Assembly: GCA_947629225.1 (NCBI GenBank)
Contig: CANRCY010000041.1
Location: 1 to 10,258 of the forward strand
Reading direction: 5' to 3'
Length of the DNA stretch: 10,258 nt
Source: an uncultured Clostridia bacterium
GTDB taxonomy: Bacteria; Bacillota; Clostridia; Christensenellales; Borkfalkiaceae
Translations under genes and position numbers: made by a program
In this document: in pieces, positions 1 through 8,066 of the stretch
Numbering within the stretch: the first letter of the stretch is position 1
How the letters are laid out: each line of letters opens with the position of its first letter
The notes under the pieces: model-generated
Seen by the model: only the letters and a program-made list of their open reading frames with translations
What the model was told of the DNA's origin: nothing
Database searches by the model: none

Positions 1-1582
1 TTTTGGTATGGGTCTGCGTCGCTTCCGCAATGGTCGCCGTTACGACGAGTTGGAAGGTCTTCTCCTCTTCGGGAAGTTTGGTGACGCTCAGTTTGCCGTC
101 TGCAAGCGTAATGCCGTCGGGCAAGCTGTCGCCCGATTTCACTGCCCATGCAAAGGTAACTTCTCTCTCGGAAGAGGTGGCAAGCGTCTGCGTGCCCGTA
201 GCGGTGATCGTGAGCGTCTCCGCAACTTTTGCAAGCGCGGCTTCCGCCTTTTCGTCCGCCGTCCTCTCATCTACACCGGGAGTGAACGCAACAACGGAGC
301 CGCCCTGCGTGAATTCCTTCGTGCCGTTGTAGTCGAGAAGGGTGCCGGTGACCGTGGCAGTCCCGCCGACTGCGACGTCGGAATAATGAGAACCTTTTAC
401 GCGGTACGCCTTAATGGTCTGCCCTTCAACTTCCATATCGAACGTGGCGTTCTTATATTGAGTCGTATCAACTTCTTCGACGTTGGTGACAACGCCCGTG
501 AGGCTGTAAGTGCCGGGGAGAGACTGGTCTTTTTCAAGCGCGAAGAGTGCGTCCACGATCTCCTTTGCCGAATAGGTATATCCGCATCCGCAGACGTTGA
601 GCTTGGGCTCGCAATCTTCCGTCTTGGTGTTCACGTCGCAGCCCTCTGCCGTGCAGGTAGCCGTGTGCGTCCACGTATTTGCGACGTGTTCGTACGTCCA
701 ATTATGAACGTGCTCGTCGGGGTCGCGCTCGATCGCTTCCACGTCGATGGAAGTCAAACGGCACTGACCTGCCGTCGTCCTGAATGTGACGACTTCCTGC
801 GGGGTCTCGAAATCTACGCTGATCGTGAGCCCGTCTTCCGCAAGGGCAATGTCGCCATTGATGGGAAGATCGGAATTTTGAAGGCTCGTTAAGAGATATT
901 CGGGATAAGGGCTGTCATCATATCCCTGCGCGCTATGGAAGTCGATATGGATGATCCTGGCGTTCTCCATTTCGATGTTGACAGTCGTGTTCTTATAGAG
1001 ACGAATGGGCACATAGTCGGCAACATTGCTCGTATTGGTGAGCGTAATGCCGTTCTGCTTCCAGACCTGCTCGTTATTGTCCGTATCGATCTTCGTGCGG
1101 TTCGCTCTATCCGTGAGATCGAGCGAAGCGGTGACCGCCTCTTCCGACGACTTCTTCGGGATTTTGTGACCATAGTCTGCGGTCTTCGTCGCTTTGCCTA
1201 CGGTGACGGAAGCTGTGAGCGTGTACTCCACGTCCACCGTTGCACGGGTGATGCCGATGGAATAGCGGGCGCTTGAATCCATCTCCGTGCCGATCTTCAC
1301 ATACTGCCCGATGTTTTCCGTTTCGGAGGAAACAGTCCAAACGATGGGATAGGTCTTGTCCCCTACTTTGGTCTGCGCGAGAACGGGATAGTCGGCGGGC
1401 GTTTCGTAATTTTTCACTTTGCCATCTTTGTCGAGGTAGATGCCGTTAAGCACCGTGATCGCCGACTGTGCGATCTCCTCGTCCGATGTGCCGTCCTCTT
1501 TCGGAGCGCAAGCGGAGACGCCGAGCACAAACGAGATTGCCATAGCAAGTGAAGCTATCGCGATCAGCCATCTTCTTTTCAT
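1..1582 (-). CDS. Multidomain surface lipoprotein (Ig-like / jelly-roll-like / OB-like), C-terminus cut by window edge
   Basis: The frame is open from the ATG at 1582 to the left edge: 527 residues with no stop. The N-terminus MKRRWLIAIASLAMAISFVL is followed by the lipobox VSAC, with Cys25 as the predicted lipidated residue. Visible modules are an atypical Ig-like domain (about 35-145), a beta-rich jelly-roll-like module (about 150-285, with a VWKQNGITLTN then VADYVPIRLYKN pattern), a Cys/His-rich segment (288-334; C310, C315, C324, C331, C333), an OB-like domain (about 338-435) and a second Ig-like domain (about 440-527). From family knowledge, such module sets recur in clostridial extracellular proteins, often with nuclease or phosphoesterase domains. 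No catalytic domain is visible here, so activity is unknown. The ribosome site AAAGGAG sits 8 nt before the ATG. The gene follows the SNase lipoprotein after 87 nt and could be read through from it. Confidence 0.85.
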   Translation of the reverse strand, partial: MKRRWLIAIASLAMAISFVLGVSACAPKEDGTSDEEIAQSAITVLNGIYLDKDGKVKNYETPADYPVLAQTKVGDKTYPIVWTVSSETENIGQYVKIGTEMDSSARYSIGITRATVDVEYTLTASVTVGKATKTADYGHKIPKKSSEEAVTASLDLTDRANRTKIDTDNNEQVWKQNGITLTNTSNVADYVPIRLYKNTTVNIEMENARIIHIDFHSAQGYDDSPYPEYLLTSLQNSDLPINGDIALAEDGLTISVDFETPQEVVTFRTTAGQCRLTSIDVEAIERDPDEHVHNWTYEHVANTWTHTATCTAEGCDVNTKTEDCEPKLNVCGCGYTYSAKEIVDALFALEKDQSLPGTYSLTGVVTNVEEVDTTQYKNATFDMEVEGQTIKAYRVKGSHYSDVAVGGTATVTGTLLDYNGTKEFTQGGSVVAFTPGVDERTADEKAEAALAKVAETLTITATGTQTLATSSEREVTFAWAVKSGDSLPDGITLADGKLSVTKLPEEEKTFQLVVTATIAEATQTHTK

Positions 1583-1634
1583 ACAACTTTCTCCTTTATA
1601 AAATATTTTTATTTTTTGCTTGGAACATAAAGAC

Positions 1635-1662
1635 CTGCCCCGTCCGGTTTCCCTCGGGGCAG
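1635..1662 (-). terminator. Perfect 8-bp stem-loop after the SNase gene, weak or leaky terminator
   Basis: The arms CTGCCCCG and CGGGGCAG are exact reverse complements around a 12-nt loop. The stem begins 7 nt after the TGA of the SNase gene on the minus strand. The following bases, GTCTTTATGTT, are only partly U-rich, so termination may be incomplete. An mRNA-end stabilising or processing hairpin is the main alternative. It would lower expression of the downstream lipoprotein relative to the transporter genes. Confidence 0.55.
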
Positions 1663-1669
1663 ATTGAAG

Positions 1670-3109
1670 TCAGTCGAGGATCTCGATATTTGCAGAGAGA
1701 TGAACCTTGACCTGATATGCGCCTTCGTACTTATCGATGATCCCCTTGACGTTGATCGTCTTGCCTTCGTAGCGGCTCTGCGGAATAAGTACGCCGTTTT
1801 CATAGAGAGGCAGGGTGCGGATAGTGATACTCGTCTTGGTCCCGTCGGCATTCGTCTGCTCGCAGGTGAGGGAAATAGCCCCCGTGTTGTCGCCCTTTTG
1901 TGTGGTGTAAGCGCTGACGACTTTCAAGTTTTTCATGGAGACGGACGCTCCCATAACGGCTTCCCCGAAGTTGACGGTGACATCTTCGAGCTTCTCCTCA
2001 CCATCCTCGTCCTTTACGAAAAATTCCATCGTGAGCTCACCTTTGGATATTTGCTTGGCGGTAAGTTCTTGGAACTTCGCCTCCCCCGTGCCGATGACCC
2101 TGCTGTCGTCGTCGCGCGGGCGGATCGCATTTGCATGGACGCCCGAGATCTGGTAGGTATCCCCCGTTTCGTAATATGTAACGGTACCGATCACATGCAC
2201 GGTGTTGCCGACGGTGAATACCTTTGAAAGCGCGCTCGTACTCGTCCCGAGGAATACGGCCATACCGTAGGCGACGCCGTCCGCCTCGACATAGTCCTCG
2301 ATGTAAGCGGTCTGGAAAGCGCCGTCTGCAAAGAGCGCAACCACCACGCCGTCTACGCTGACTTTCTTATCGACGTAATTATCGACGCGGAAGCGGAGCT
2401 GCTTTAAGTCGACGGGGAGCGCGTCACCTTCGAAGAAGTTTTCGTCAACGGTGCCTTCCGGCGAATAGATGCAGAGTTCCTGCGCCCTCGCCTGGTTGAG
2501 CGCGGCAAACGCCGTCTCGCCGTATCTGTTCTGTGCAGTCGAGGAGGCGAACGCAAGACCGTTTTGCAGAATCTCCACATTCAGGTTGCGGAATTTCGTC
2601 TCGCCCTCGGGCATGTACCAGATCCAAAGAACGTAGCGCTCGCCCGTGGAGTCGATATTCCATCTGCCGTCGTCCGATTCGACGACGATTTTCTGCGCCT
2701 TTTCCAGTTTGCCGCGCGTGAATTTGGAAGCGGTCTTACCCCACTTCTCAATGTCGCCCGTCGATTCGGGCGTATCGACCGCGATATAGCGCGCCTTGAT
2801 GTAGCCATCCGTCCCCGTAAAGTCCGCCGAGTTGTATCCTGTCAAATCGGAATTCACGGGGTCGAAGTGGGTCGTATCGCCGTCGATGTAGTTCCTGACC
2901 TTGACTTCCTGCTTCTTGGTTTCGCTCCCGAAGTCGAGTTCCAGCTCTCCCGCATAGTCCACGGGATCGGTTATGGGAGGATCCGGCTCGACTACGGGCG
3001 GATCTTGGTTGTCGGGATCGGGTTTGGGGTCTCCGCAACCCGCAAAGATCGGAAGAATGAGCGCGGACGCGACCAAAAGAGCAAGGATATTTTTCAAAGA
3101 TTTCTTCAT
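1670..3109 (-). CDS. Thermonuclease (SNase)-domain lipoprotein with two C-terminal OB-like domains
   Basis: This 479-residue protein is a predicted surface-anchored, Ca2+-dependent nuclease cutting DNA and RNA. A signal peptide ends at AGC with Cys25 as the lipid anchor, followed by a Pro/Asp-rich linker (28-50). The SNase domain covers about 66-218. Counterparts of the staphylococcal nuclease active site are present: the DGDT metal-binding motif at 76-79 (D21), R107 (R35), D112 (D40), E115 (E43) and R158 (R87) in a DSTGERY motif. Two OB-like beta domains follow, about 236-332 and 375-478, probably binding substrate or cell wall. Bacillus YhcR is a known large extracellular nuclease with OB-type modules. 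The start lies 20 nt after the binding-protein stop, so the gene is very likely cotranscribed with the importer. Its ribosome site is poor (a GGGG run, no AGGAG), suggesting lower translation than the binding protein. Confidence 0.9.
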   Translation of the reverse strand: MKKSLKNILALLVASALILPIFAGCGDPKPDPDNQDPPVVEPDPPITDPVDYAGELELDFGSETKKQEVKVRNYIDGDTTHFDPVNSDLTGYNSADFTGTDGYIKARYIAVDTPESTGDIEKWGKTASKFTRGKLEKAQKIVVESDDGRWNIDSTGERYVLWIWYMPEGETKFRNLNVEILQNGLAFASSTAQNRYGETAFAALNQARAQELCIYSPEGTVDENFFEGDALPVDLKQLRFRVDNYVDKKVSVDGVVVALFADGAFQTAYIEDYVEADGVAYGMAVFLGTSTSALSKVFTVGNTVHVIGTVTYYETGDTYQISGVHANAIRPRDDDSRVIGTGEAKFQELTAKQISKGELTMEFFVKDEDGEEKLEDVTVNFGEAVMGASVSMKNLKVVSAYTTQKGDNTGAISLTCEQTNADGTKTSITIRTLPLYENGVLIPQSRYEGKTINVKGIIDKYEGAYQVKVHLSANIEILD

Positions 3110-3129
3110 GGTTGTACCCCGCTTTCTCT

Positions 3130-4620
3130 TTAGGTAATACTCTCAATGCAATTTCGCACTGCTGTTTGGAAGGCGCTGTCTATGGACGTATTGGAGAACA
3201 CTGCTTGAAGAAGCGCTCCCACTTCGGTGCGAGCCCGCGACGATCCAACGAATGCAGGGGATGTGAAGTAAGCGTCTTTCTGTTCAAGGCACATTTTGGC
3301 TGAGAGAGCGGCAAGACCCGTCGTCCCATTTGCGTTTTCTTCCAGTTCGTTCTTGTAGGAATCCAGCGTCATCATGTACTCCATTTTTAGCGGGGGCATG
3401 TATCCCGAGTCAATGGAGAAATCTGCCTGGAACTCAATATTCGTCGTGAGATACTTGACGAGAAGCCAGCTCGCGAGCACTTCTTGAGGATCATCACTCT
3501 TGAAGATGCAAACAGAGGGACCCTGCGAAATCGCCTTCGGATGGTCGGGATCGATTTGCGGGATCTGAGCGATGCCTGCTTCAAAAGCATATTGTCCGTT
3601 TACAAGCTGAGGCTTCTGATACTGCCCGCCCGCGGTAGAGCCAACGCACATATAACACTTCGGCTCGGTAAGAGAGGTGAAGAGACTCGATGTATATGTG
3701 CCACTGTTCATCTCCTGTGTGGTGAAGTATCCTTTTTGAAAGTTCTCGGCAAGCTTTCCCACGAAACTACGGTTCTTTTCGTTATCGAAACGGAATCTAT
3801 TCGCCGCCGTACCTGTTGGATAGGTGTATGCGGAATCATATTGCTCGCACATGGTGATGAACCAGTTCGCTTCAGAGTCGTAGCCAAAGGGAATGCAATC
3901 GGGATCGATCTCAAGAATGCGCTCACAGGTTTCCCAAAGTTCATCCCATGTCGTGGGCACTTTAAGTTTGTTATCGTTGAAGAAGTTCTTGTTATAGAAC
4001 ATAACTTCGGTAGATTTCGCAAAGGGAAGCATGTACATCATTTTTCCGTCGCCGAACATGTGACCTTCGTTGTAAAAGTTCTCCACAAACATGTTTTTCT
4101 CTTCCACAGTAAGACCGAGATTGTATTCATCGCCGTTTGCGAGCGTGATTTTTTCATCAGCATATGTGCCGCCGGGAAGAAAATCGTTTATAGCCAACAC
4201 GGAATTCGATACGTTATAATCGGCGACATGATCACCATAGCAATAAGCAATGTTGGGTTGGTTCCCTGCGGTGATTTCTTGACCAATTTGAGTATGAACA
4301 TCATCATAGTTGCCGTACTTCGCATCCACAACGGTAATGTTCGGAAAGAGTTCCTTGAAAAGTTCAAGTTGGTAGTCAAGTTTTTCTTTCAACACTTTTC
4401 CCATTGTATGGTAGAAACTAATCGTGACAGGCTTTTCGATGTCAAATCCACCCTCGGGCATCTTGAACCCGCCCGATGTTGCAAGCGTCACGTTTGCTAA
4501 GTCATCTGTCGAGGACCCGCTGTTGTTGATTGTGCCTTCCCCAATGCAGCCGGTGAAGCCGATTGCCACCGTACAGAGCATTGAACCCGCGAGCATGATT
4601 GCGCCGATTTTGTTTTTCAT
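3130..4620 (-). CDS. ABC importer solute-binding lipoprotein (family 1, UgpB/MalE-like)
   Basis: This 496-residue protein captures substrate at the cell surface for the two permeases upstream. The signal peptide ends in FTGC with Cys25 lipidated, then a Ser/Asn-rich linker runs to about residue 60. Family hallmarks are the first strand VTISFYHTMG (65-74), a YGNYDDV segment (102-108) resembling the YKGNYEQ region of UgpB, the LPFAKSTEVMFYNKNFF hinge motif (198-214), VPTTWDEL (221-228) and GYMPP near the end (407-410). Substrate is not readable from sequence. The family covers oligosaccharides, glycerol-3-phosphate and related compounds, and the adjacent nuclease raises the possibility of a nucleic acid breakdown product. 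A strong site, AAAGGAG, lies 6 nt before the ATG. A 44-nt gap separates it from the second permease. Its base composition looks more AT-rich than its neighbours. Confidence 0.93.
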   Translation of the reverse strand: MKNKIGAIMLAGSMLCTVAIGFTGCIGEGTINNSGSSTDDLANVTLATSGGFKMPEGGFDIEKPVTISFYHTMGKVLKEKLDYQLELFKELFPNITVVDAKYGNYDDVHTQIGQEITAGNQPNIAYCYGDHVADYNVSNSVLAINDFLPGGTYADEKITLANGDEYNLGLTVEEKNMFVENFYNEGHMFGDGKMMYMLPFAKSTEVMFYNKNFFNDNKLKVPTTWDELWETCERILEIDPDCIPFGYDSEANWFITMCEQYDSAYTYPTGTAANRFRFDNEKNRSFVGKLAENFQKGYFTTQEMNSGTYTSSLFTSLTEPKCYMCVGSTAGGQYQKPQLVNGQYAFEAGIAQIPQIDPDHPKAISQGPSVCIFKSDDPQEVLASWLLVKYLTTNIEFQADFSIDSGYMPPLKMEYMMTLDSYKNELEENANGTTGLAALSAKMCLEQKDAYFTSPAFVGSSRARTEVGALLQAVFSNTSIDSAFQTAVRNCIESIT

Positions 4621-4664
4621 AAATATCTCCTTTTTATATTTTTCAAATTAAGTGCGGGGAAACA

Positions 4665-5585
4665 TTATCCCTTGATGCCACTTCTCGAAACGCCGCGCAT
4701 GATGTATTTGCGGAAAAAGATGAACACCAGAAGAAGCGGAACGGTTACGAGAACGACTGCCGCCATTTGAAGCGGATAGTCGATCAAATTCGTTCCCGCA
4801 ATATTGAAGCTTGCACCGCGCAGACCGACCGTCACGAGTCTGTGCAAATCGTCGTTCGCGACAAGCTGAGGCCACATATAAGAGTTCCACGAACCCATCA
4901 TCTTGAGAATGGTGATGGTGATAAGGGTGGGAGACGCGAGCGGGATCATCACTTTCCAGAGATATTTGAGATCACTCGCCCCATCTACCTTGGCGGCGAG
5001 ATACAGCTCGTTGGGGATCTGCATAAAGTTCTGCCGCAAGAGATAGATGTAGAACACGCTCACGAGGAAGGGCACGATGAGAGAGAGATAAGGAAGTGAA
5101 GCATTCCAAAATGTGGGTCCCTCTTTCAGGTCATAGATCCAATGAAAAGATGATACAGTAATATAGTTAGTGACGGTGAACAGTTCGCCGGGGATCATCA
5201 TGGTCGCGAGCATTGCGCCGAAGAGGAGGTTCTTCCCCTTGAATTCGAGCCGCGCAAAGGCATAGGCGGAGAGCACGGTCACGACAAGCGACAGCAGAGT
5301 GGAAACGACGCCGACGAGTACGGTGTTGAGAAAGAGTCTGCCGAGATCAAGATCGCCGGTGAATGCCGTAAGGTATGTGTCCCAACGAAAATCGTGCGGC
5401 CAAAGCGTGGGCGTACTTAAATTGTATTCATCCACCGTCTTCACGGACGAAATCAGCATCCAATAGAATGGGAAAATCATTGCAAGTGCAAAAACCGAGA
5501 GAAAGAGGTACGTTACGACTTTTACAAGAATCTTTTTCACTCGTTCCTTGCGGGAAATCCCGTCCGTTTTTCGATTATCCTTCAT
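4665..5585 (-). CDS. Carbohydrate ABC transporter permease, MalG/UgpE type
   Basis: This 306-residue inner-membrane subunit of a CUT1 importer has about six hydrophobic segments: roughly 22-46, 85-110, 119-140, 165-183, 215-232 and 270-291. The cytoplasmic EAA loop that docks on the ATPase is clear, from NELYLAAKVDGASDLKYLWK at about 192-211 to the closing IPLASP (214-219). The C-terminal SRSGIKG ending is typical of the MalG-type partner. The start is well placed: AAGGAGA overlaps the stop codon of the first permease (TAAGGAGA) only a few bases upstream, with an 11-nt gap between the two genes, so translation is probably coupled. It should pair with the 330-residue permease to form the channel. 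Confidence 0.94.
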   Translation of the reverse strand: MKDNRKTDGISRKERVKKILVKVVTYLFLSVFALAMIFPFYWMLISSVKTVDEYNLSTPTLWPHDFRWDTYLTAFTGDLDLGRLFLNTVLVGVVSTLLSLVVTVLSAYAFARLEFKGKNLLFGAMLATMMIPGELFTVTNYITVSSFHWIYDLKEGPTFWNASLPYLSLIVPFLVSVFYIYLLRQNFMQIPNELYLAAKVDGASDLKYLWKVMIPLASPTLITITILKMMGSWNSYMWPQLVANDDLHRLVTVGLRGASFNIAGTNLIDYPLQMAAVVLVTVPLLLVFIFFRKYIMRGVSRSGIKG

Positions 5586-5596
5586 ATCATTTCTCC

Positions 5597-6589
5597 TTAG
5601 TAATGTGTCTTCTTCTTGCTGACGTACATGTTGATCATCGTAACAATGAAGATGATCACAAATAGGATGAGTGCGGCAGCGCTTGCTTTCCCTTGATTGT
5701 GGGGAATATAATTATAGATAAAGCCGACCATCGTGTTGAGGCTTCCGTTTGCGCCCGTAGGTCCCATGCCATCGCCAAAGATACCGACGACGCTCGTGTA
5801 TTCTTTAAAACCGCCGATAAAGCCTGTTATAACGACACAGGCAATCATCGGGGAGAGAAGCGGAACGGTCACCCGCCAGAATACCCGCCAGCGGGAAGCG
5901 CCGTCTACCTTTGCCGCGTCGTAATACTGCTTGTCCACGTTCTGAAGCCCGCCGAGCAAAACGAGGATCTTGAAGGGAAGCGCGTTCCATACGATGTAGA
6001 TGACGAGGACTGCAATATTTGCCCAATAGGGGGACCCCCTATCAACCCAATTTATGTAGTGTCCACCAAACGCCTCGATGATGGTGTTGATAATCCCGAC
6101 TGATGTCGGCGGTTTTGCAGGGGTTGGCCATACCATTCCAAACATCGCCGCAAAGACCATGCCGATTGCAATGGCGTTCGTAACATAGGGAAGGAAAAAG
6201 ACGGTTTGAAAGAACTTCTTCAACCATTTAATGGAGTTGAGTGCGACCGCGATAAGCAGAGCAAGCATCGTAGAGATGGGCACCGTGAGCACGGTGAGGA
6301 GCATCGTGTTGCCAAGCGCAATCAGAAACGAGTCCCCCGTCGTAAAGACATTGATAAAGTTATTAAAGCCGAATTGATATTTAACCCCTTGGATCGCTTT
6401 TGCATAATCGTAACCGACGACAGCACCGAGATCCTCATCCCAACGGCACAAAAAAGAAATCCGAATGGTATTGAAGATGGGCCATACCGTGAACACAAGC
6501 AAAAGAATGATCATAGGTGTGAGATACAGCCATGCTTTCCATTGATTCTTCAAATTTTTATTTTTCCGATTTGATTTTTTATGGCTCAT
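5597..6589 (-). CDS. Sugar ABC transporter permease, MalF/UgpA type
   Basis: This 330-residue membrane protein is the first of the two channel subunits. A short basic cytoplasmic N-terminus (about 1-17) is followed by the first hydrophobic segment with the typical LYLTPMIILLLVFTVWPIF pattern (21-39). Further membrane segments fall near 88-117, 127-153, 188-212, 247-266 and 303-323. The EAA loop is QYYDAAKVDGASRWRVFWRV (221-240) ending VPLLSP (242-247). An insertion of about 30 residues (155-186, Pro/Gly-rich) lies between membrane segments on the likely outer side. The ATG overlaps the ATPase stop in an ATGA arrangement, indicating translational coupling. An AAGGAGG site lies inside the ATPase gene at 6603-6609, 13 nt from the start, which is longer than usual. 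Confidence 0.94.
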   Translation of the reverse strand: MSHKKSNRKNKNLKNQWKAWLYLTPMIILLLVFTVWPIFNTIRISFLCRWDEDLGAVVGYDYAKAIQGVKYQFGFNNFINVFTTGDSFLIALGNTMLLTVLTVPISTMLALLIAVALNSIKWLKKFFQTVFFLPYVTNAIAIGMVFAAMFGMVWPTPAKPPTSVGIINTIIEAFGGHYINWVDRGSPYWANIAVLVIYIVWNALPFKILVLLGGLQNVDKQYYDAAKVDGASRWRVFWRVTVPLLSPMIACVVITGFIGGFKEYTSVVGIFGDGMGPTGANGSLNTMVGFIYNYIPHNQGKASAAALILFVIIFIVTMINMYVSKKKTHY

Positions 6590-7998
6590 TGGGATATATC
6601 GTCCTCCTTATCCATTTGCGTCTGCGTCGGGTCGGCGATTTCCGTGTTCTCCGCATTTTCCGCGGGAGCGCCCTCTTGCGCTACGTCCTCCGCGGGCGTT
6701 TCGGGCTTTTTGCGGAAAGCTCCCCCGATCTTTGCGAAGAAGTTCTTCACCTTTGCGACAAATCCCTTCTCCTCTTCGGGCTGCGTCTGCTTCGACGCGT
6801 CGTCCGCCTCGCGCGGGAGCGGACCTTCATGGAAGGCGTAAAACTCCCCTTCCGCTTGCATCGCGCGGAGCATTGCCTCGTGCGCGGCGAACTGTTTCCC
6901 GAAGTAAACGCGGCTCTCCGTCTCTCTGTTGAAGACGAAGACTTTATGTTCTTTCAGGCGGAATTTTACCTCGCCCGAGTCGGAAACTTTCCCCGCTTCG
7001 TCGGCGGAAACGATCGAACGTATCACGGGATTCAGCGAATTCTCGTTTGTGGAGACGACGGAAACGTCTCTCCCCATAACGTCGATCCCCGAGACGGAGC
7101 AGGTGAGCCCGCCCTTCTCGTCGAGGATAAATCCTTCGGGACGAATGCCGATATATACTTCTTGGTCTTCCGCGCCCTTGGTGTCGAGTACCGCTTCTTC
7201 GCCGATGTAGAGTTTTTCTCCCTCGATCTTGCCGCGGAAGACGTTGATGGGCGGCGTGCCGAGGAATTTTGCGACGAACAGGTTCGCTGGGTCGTCGTAC
7301 ACCCACTGCGGCTTGCCCGTCTGCATGATAATGCCGAGCTTCATCACGACGATAAAGTCGGAAATGGACATTGCCTCCTCTTGGTCATGGGTGACGAAGA
7401 TGGTCGTGATGCCCGTGTCGCGCTGGATGCGTCTGATCTCTTCACGCGTCTGCAATCTGAGACGTGCGTCAAGATTAGAAAGAGGCTCGTCCAAAAGAAG
7501 AACGCGCGGCATTTTTACAAGTGCTCGGGCGATTGCGACGCGCTGTTGCTGTCCGCCCGAAAGTTCGGACGGTTTGCGGTTCATATACTCGTCTATCTGG
7601 ACAAGTTTTGCGACCTCATACACGCGCTTCAGCATTTCCTCTTTGGAGAGCCTGTTTTCTCCCTTCAAATTCTGCAAAGGAAATAAGATATTCTGTTGTA
7701 CCGTCATGTGCGGGTAAAGTGCGTAATTCTGGAAAACGAGCCCGATTCCGCGGTTCTCTGCCGCGAGCTCTGTCACGTCGTCTTCGCCGAAATAGATCTT
7801 TCCGCTTGTCGGCGGTTGCAAGCCGCTGATCATATACAACGTGGTACTCTTCCCGCAACCCGAGGGTCCCAAAAGCCCGATGAGCTTTCCGTCGGGGATT
7901 TCGAGGTTGAAATCGTTTACGGCGACGACCTCGGCGTTCTTCTCCTTCTTGTTGCGGCTTGGAAAGATCTTTGTGAGATGCTCTAATACAACTTTCAT
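6586..7998 (-). CDS. ABC transporter ATP-binding protein, MsmK/UgpC/MalK-like, with a long C-terminal tail
   Basis: This 470-residue ATPase powers the importer from the cytoplasmic side. Landmarks are Walker A GPSGCGKST (44-52), Q-loop Q90, signature LSGGQ (146-150), Walker B VLLLDE (166-171), D-loop SNLDARLR and H-loop His204 in FVTHDQEEAM. A TOBE-type regulatory domain covers about 250-370, with IGIRPEGF (283-290) and a closing ESRVYFGKQF (361-370). Relatives usually stop near 360-380 residues. Here about 80 more follow (392-470): an acidic, Pro/Glu/Ala-rich tail holding a basic amphipathic segment, GFVAKVKNFFAKIGGAFRKK (412-431). The tail is probably real, because its stop forms the ATGA overlap with the permease. 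The ribosome site is AAAAAGGAAAAG just before the ATG. A 68-nt gap separates it from the RDD gene, with no convincing promoter in it. Confidence 0.95.
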   Translation of the reverse strand: MKVVLEHLTKIFPSRNKKEKNAEVVAVNDFNLEIPDGKLIGLLGPSGCGKSTTLYMISGLQPPTSGKIYFGEDDVTELAAENRGIGLVFQNYALYPHMTVQQNILFPLQNLKGENRLSKEEMLKRVYEVAKLVQIDEYMNRKPSELSGGQQQRVAIARALVKMPRVLLLDEPLSNLDARLRLQTREEIRRIQRDTGITTIFVTHDQEEAMSISDFIVVMKLGIIMQTGKPQWVYDDPANLFVAKFLGTPPINVFRGKIEGEKLYIGEEAVLDTKGAEDQEVYIGIRPEGFILDEKGGLTCSVSGIDVMGRDVSVVSTNENSLNPVIRSIVSADEAGKVSDSGEVKFRLKEHKVFVFNRETESRVYFGKQFAAHEAMLRAMQAEGEFYAFHEGPLPREADDASKQTQPEEEKGFVAKVKNFFAKIGGAFRKKPETPAEDVAQEGAPAENAENTEIADPTQTQMDKEDDISQ

Positions 7999-8066
7999 GT
8001 CTTTTCCTTTTTTCCGTAGTTTTTATATCCGTTTAGAACGCCTGCGGCATTCCGAACTGCCTGATT

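Noticed and set aside
8..892. Plus-strand open frame of 294 codons
   Set aside because: It is antisense to the modular lipoprotein, whose frame has a signal peptide, domains and a ribosome site. The plus frame has an Arg-rich, low-order composition with no recognisable domain.
1598..1620. AT-rich stretch before the modular lipoprotein as a promoter
   Set aside because: The TATAAA-like box would start transcription within or past the ribosome site, and no -35 match is present. It is more likely an AT-rich leader.
3484..4500. Plus-strand open frame of 338 codons
   Set aside because: It is fully antisense to the solute-binding protein gene, which has strong family motifs. No ribosome site or domain supports the plus frame.
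3130..4620. Naming the binding protein UgpB (glycerol-3-phosphate specific)
   Set aside because: Some segments resemble UgpB, but substrate residues cannot be assigned by eye and the family is broad, so no gene symbol was given.
6532..7686. Plus-strand open frame of 384 codons
   Set aside because: It lies opposite the ABC ATPase gene. Its length reflects codon bias of the real gene, and its product shows no family pattern.
8046..8061. Hairpin GGCA/TGCC just after the RDD stop codon
   Set aside because: Only four outer pairs form cleanly and there is no T run after it, too weak for a terminator call.
7999..8066. Separate promoter before the ATPase gene (TATAAA at about 8017-8022)
   Set aside because: No acceptable -35 box lies 15-19 nt upstream of the AT-rich box, so it was not called.
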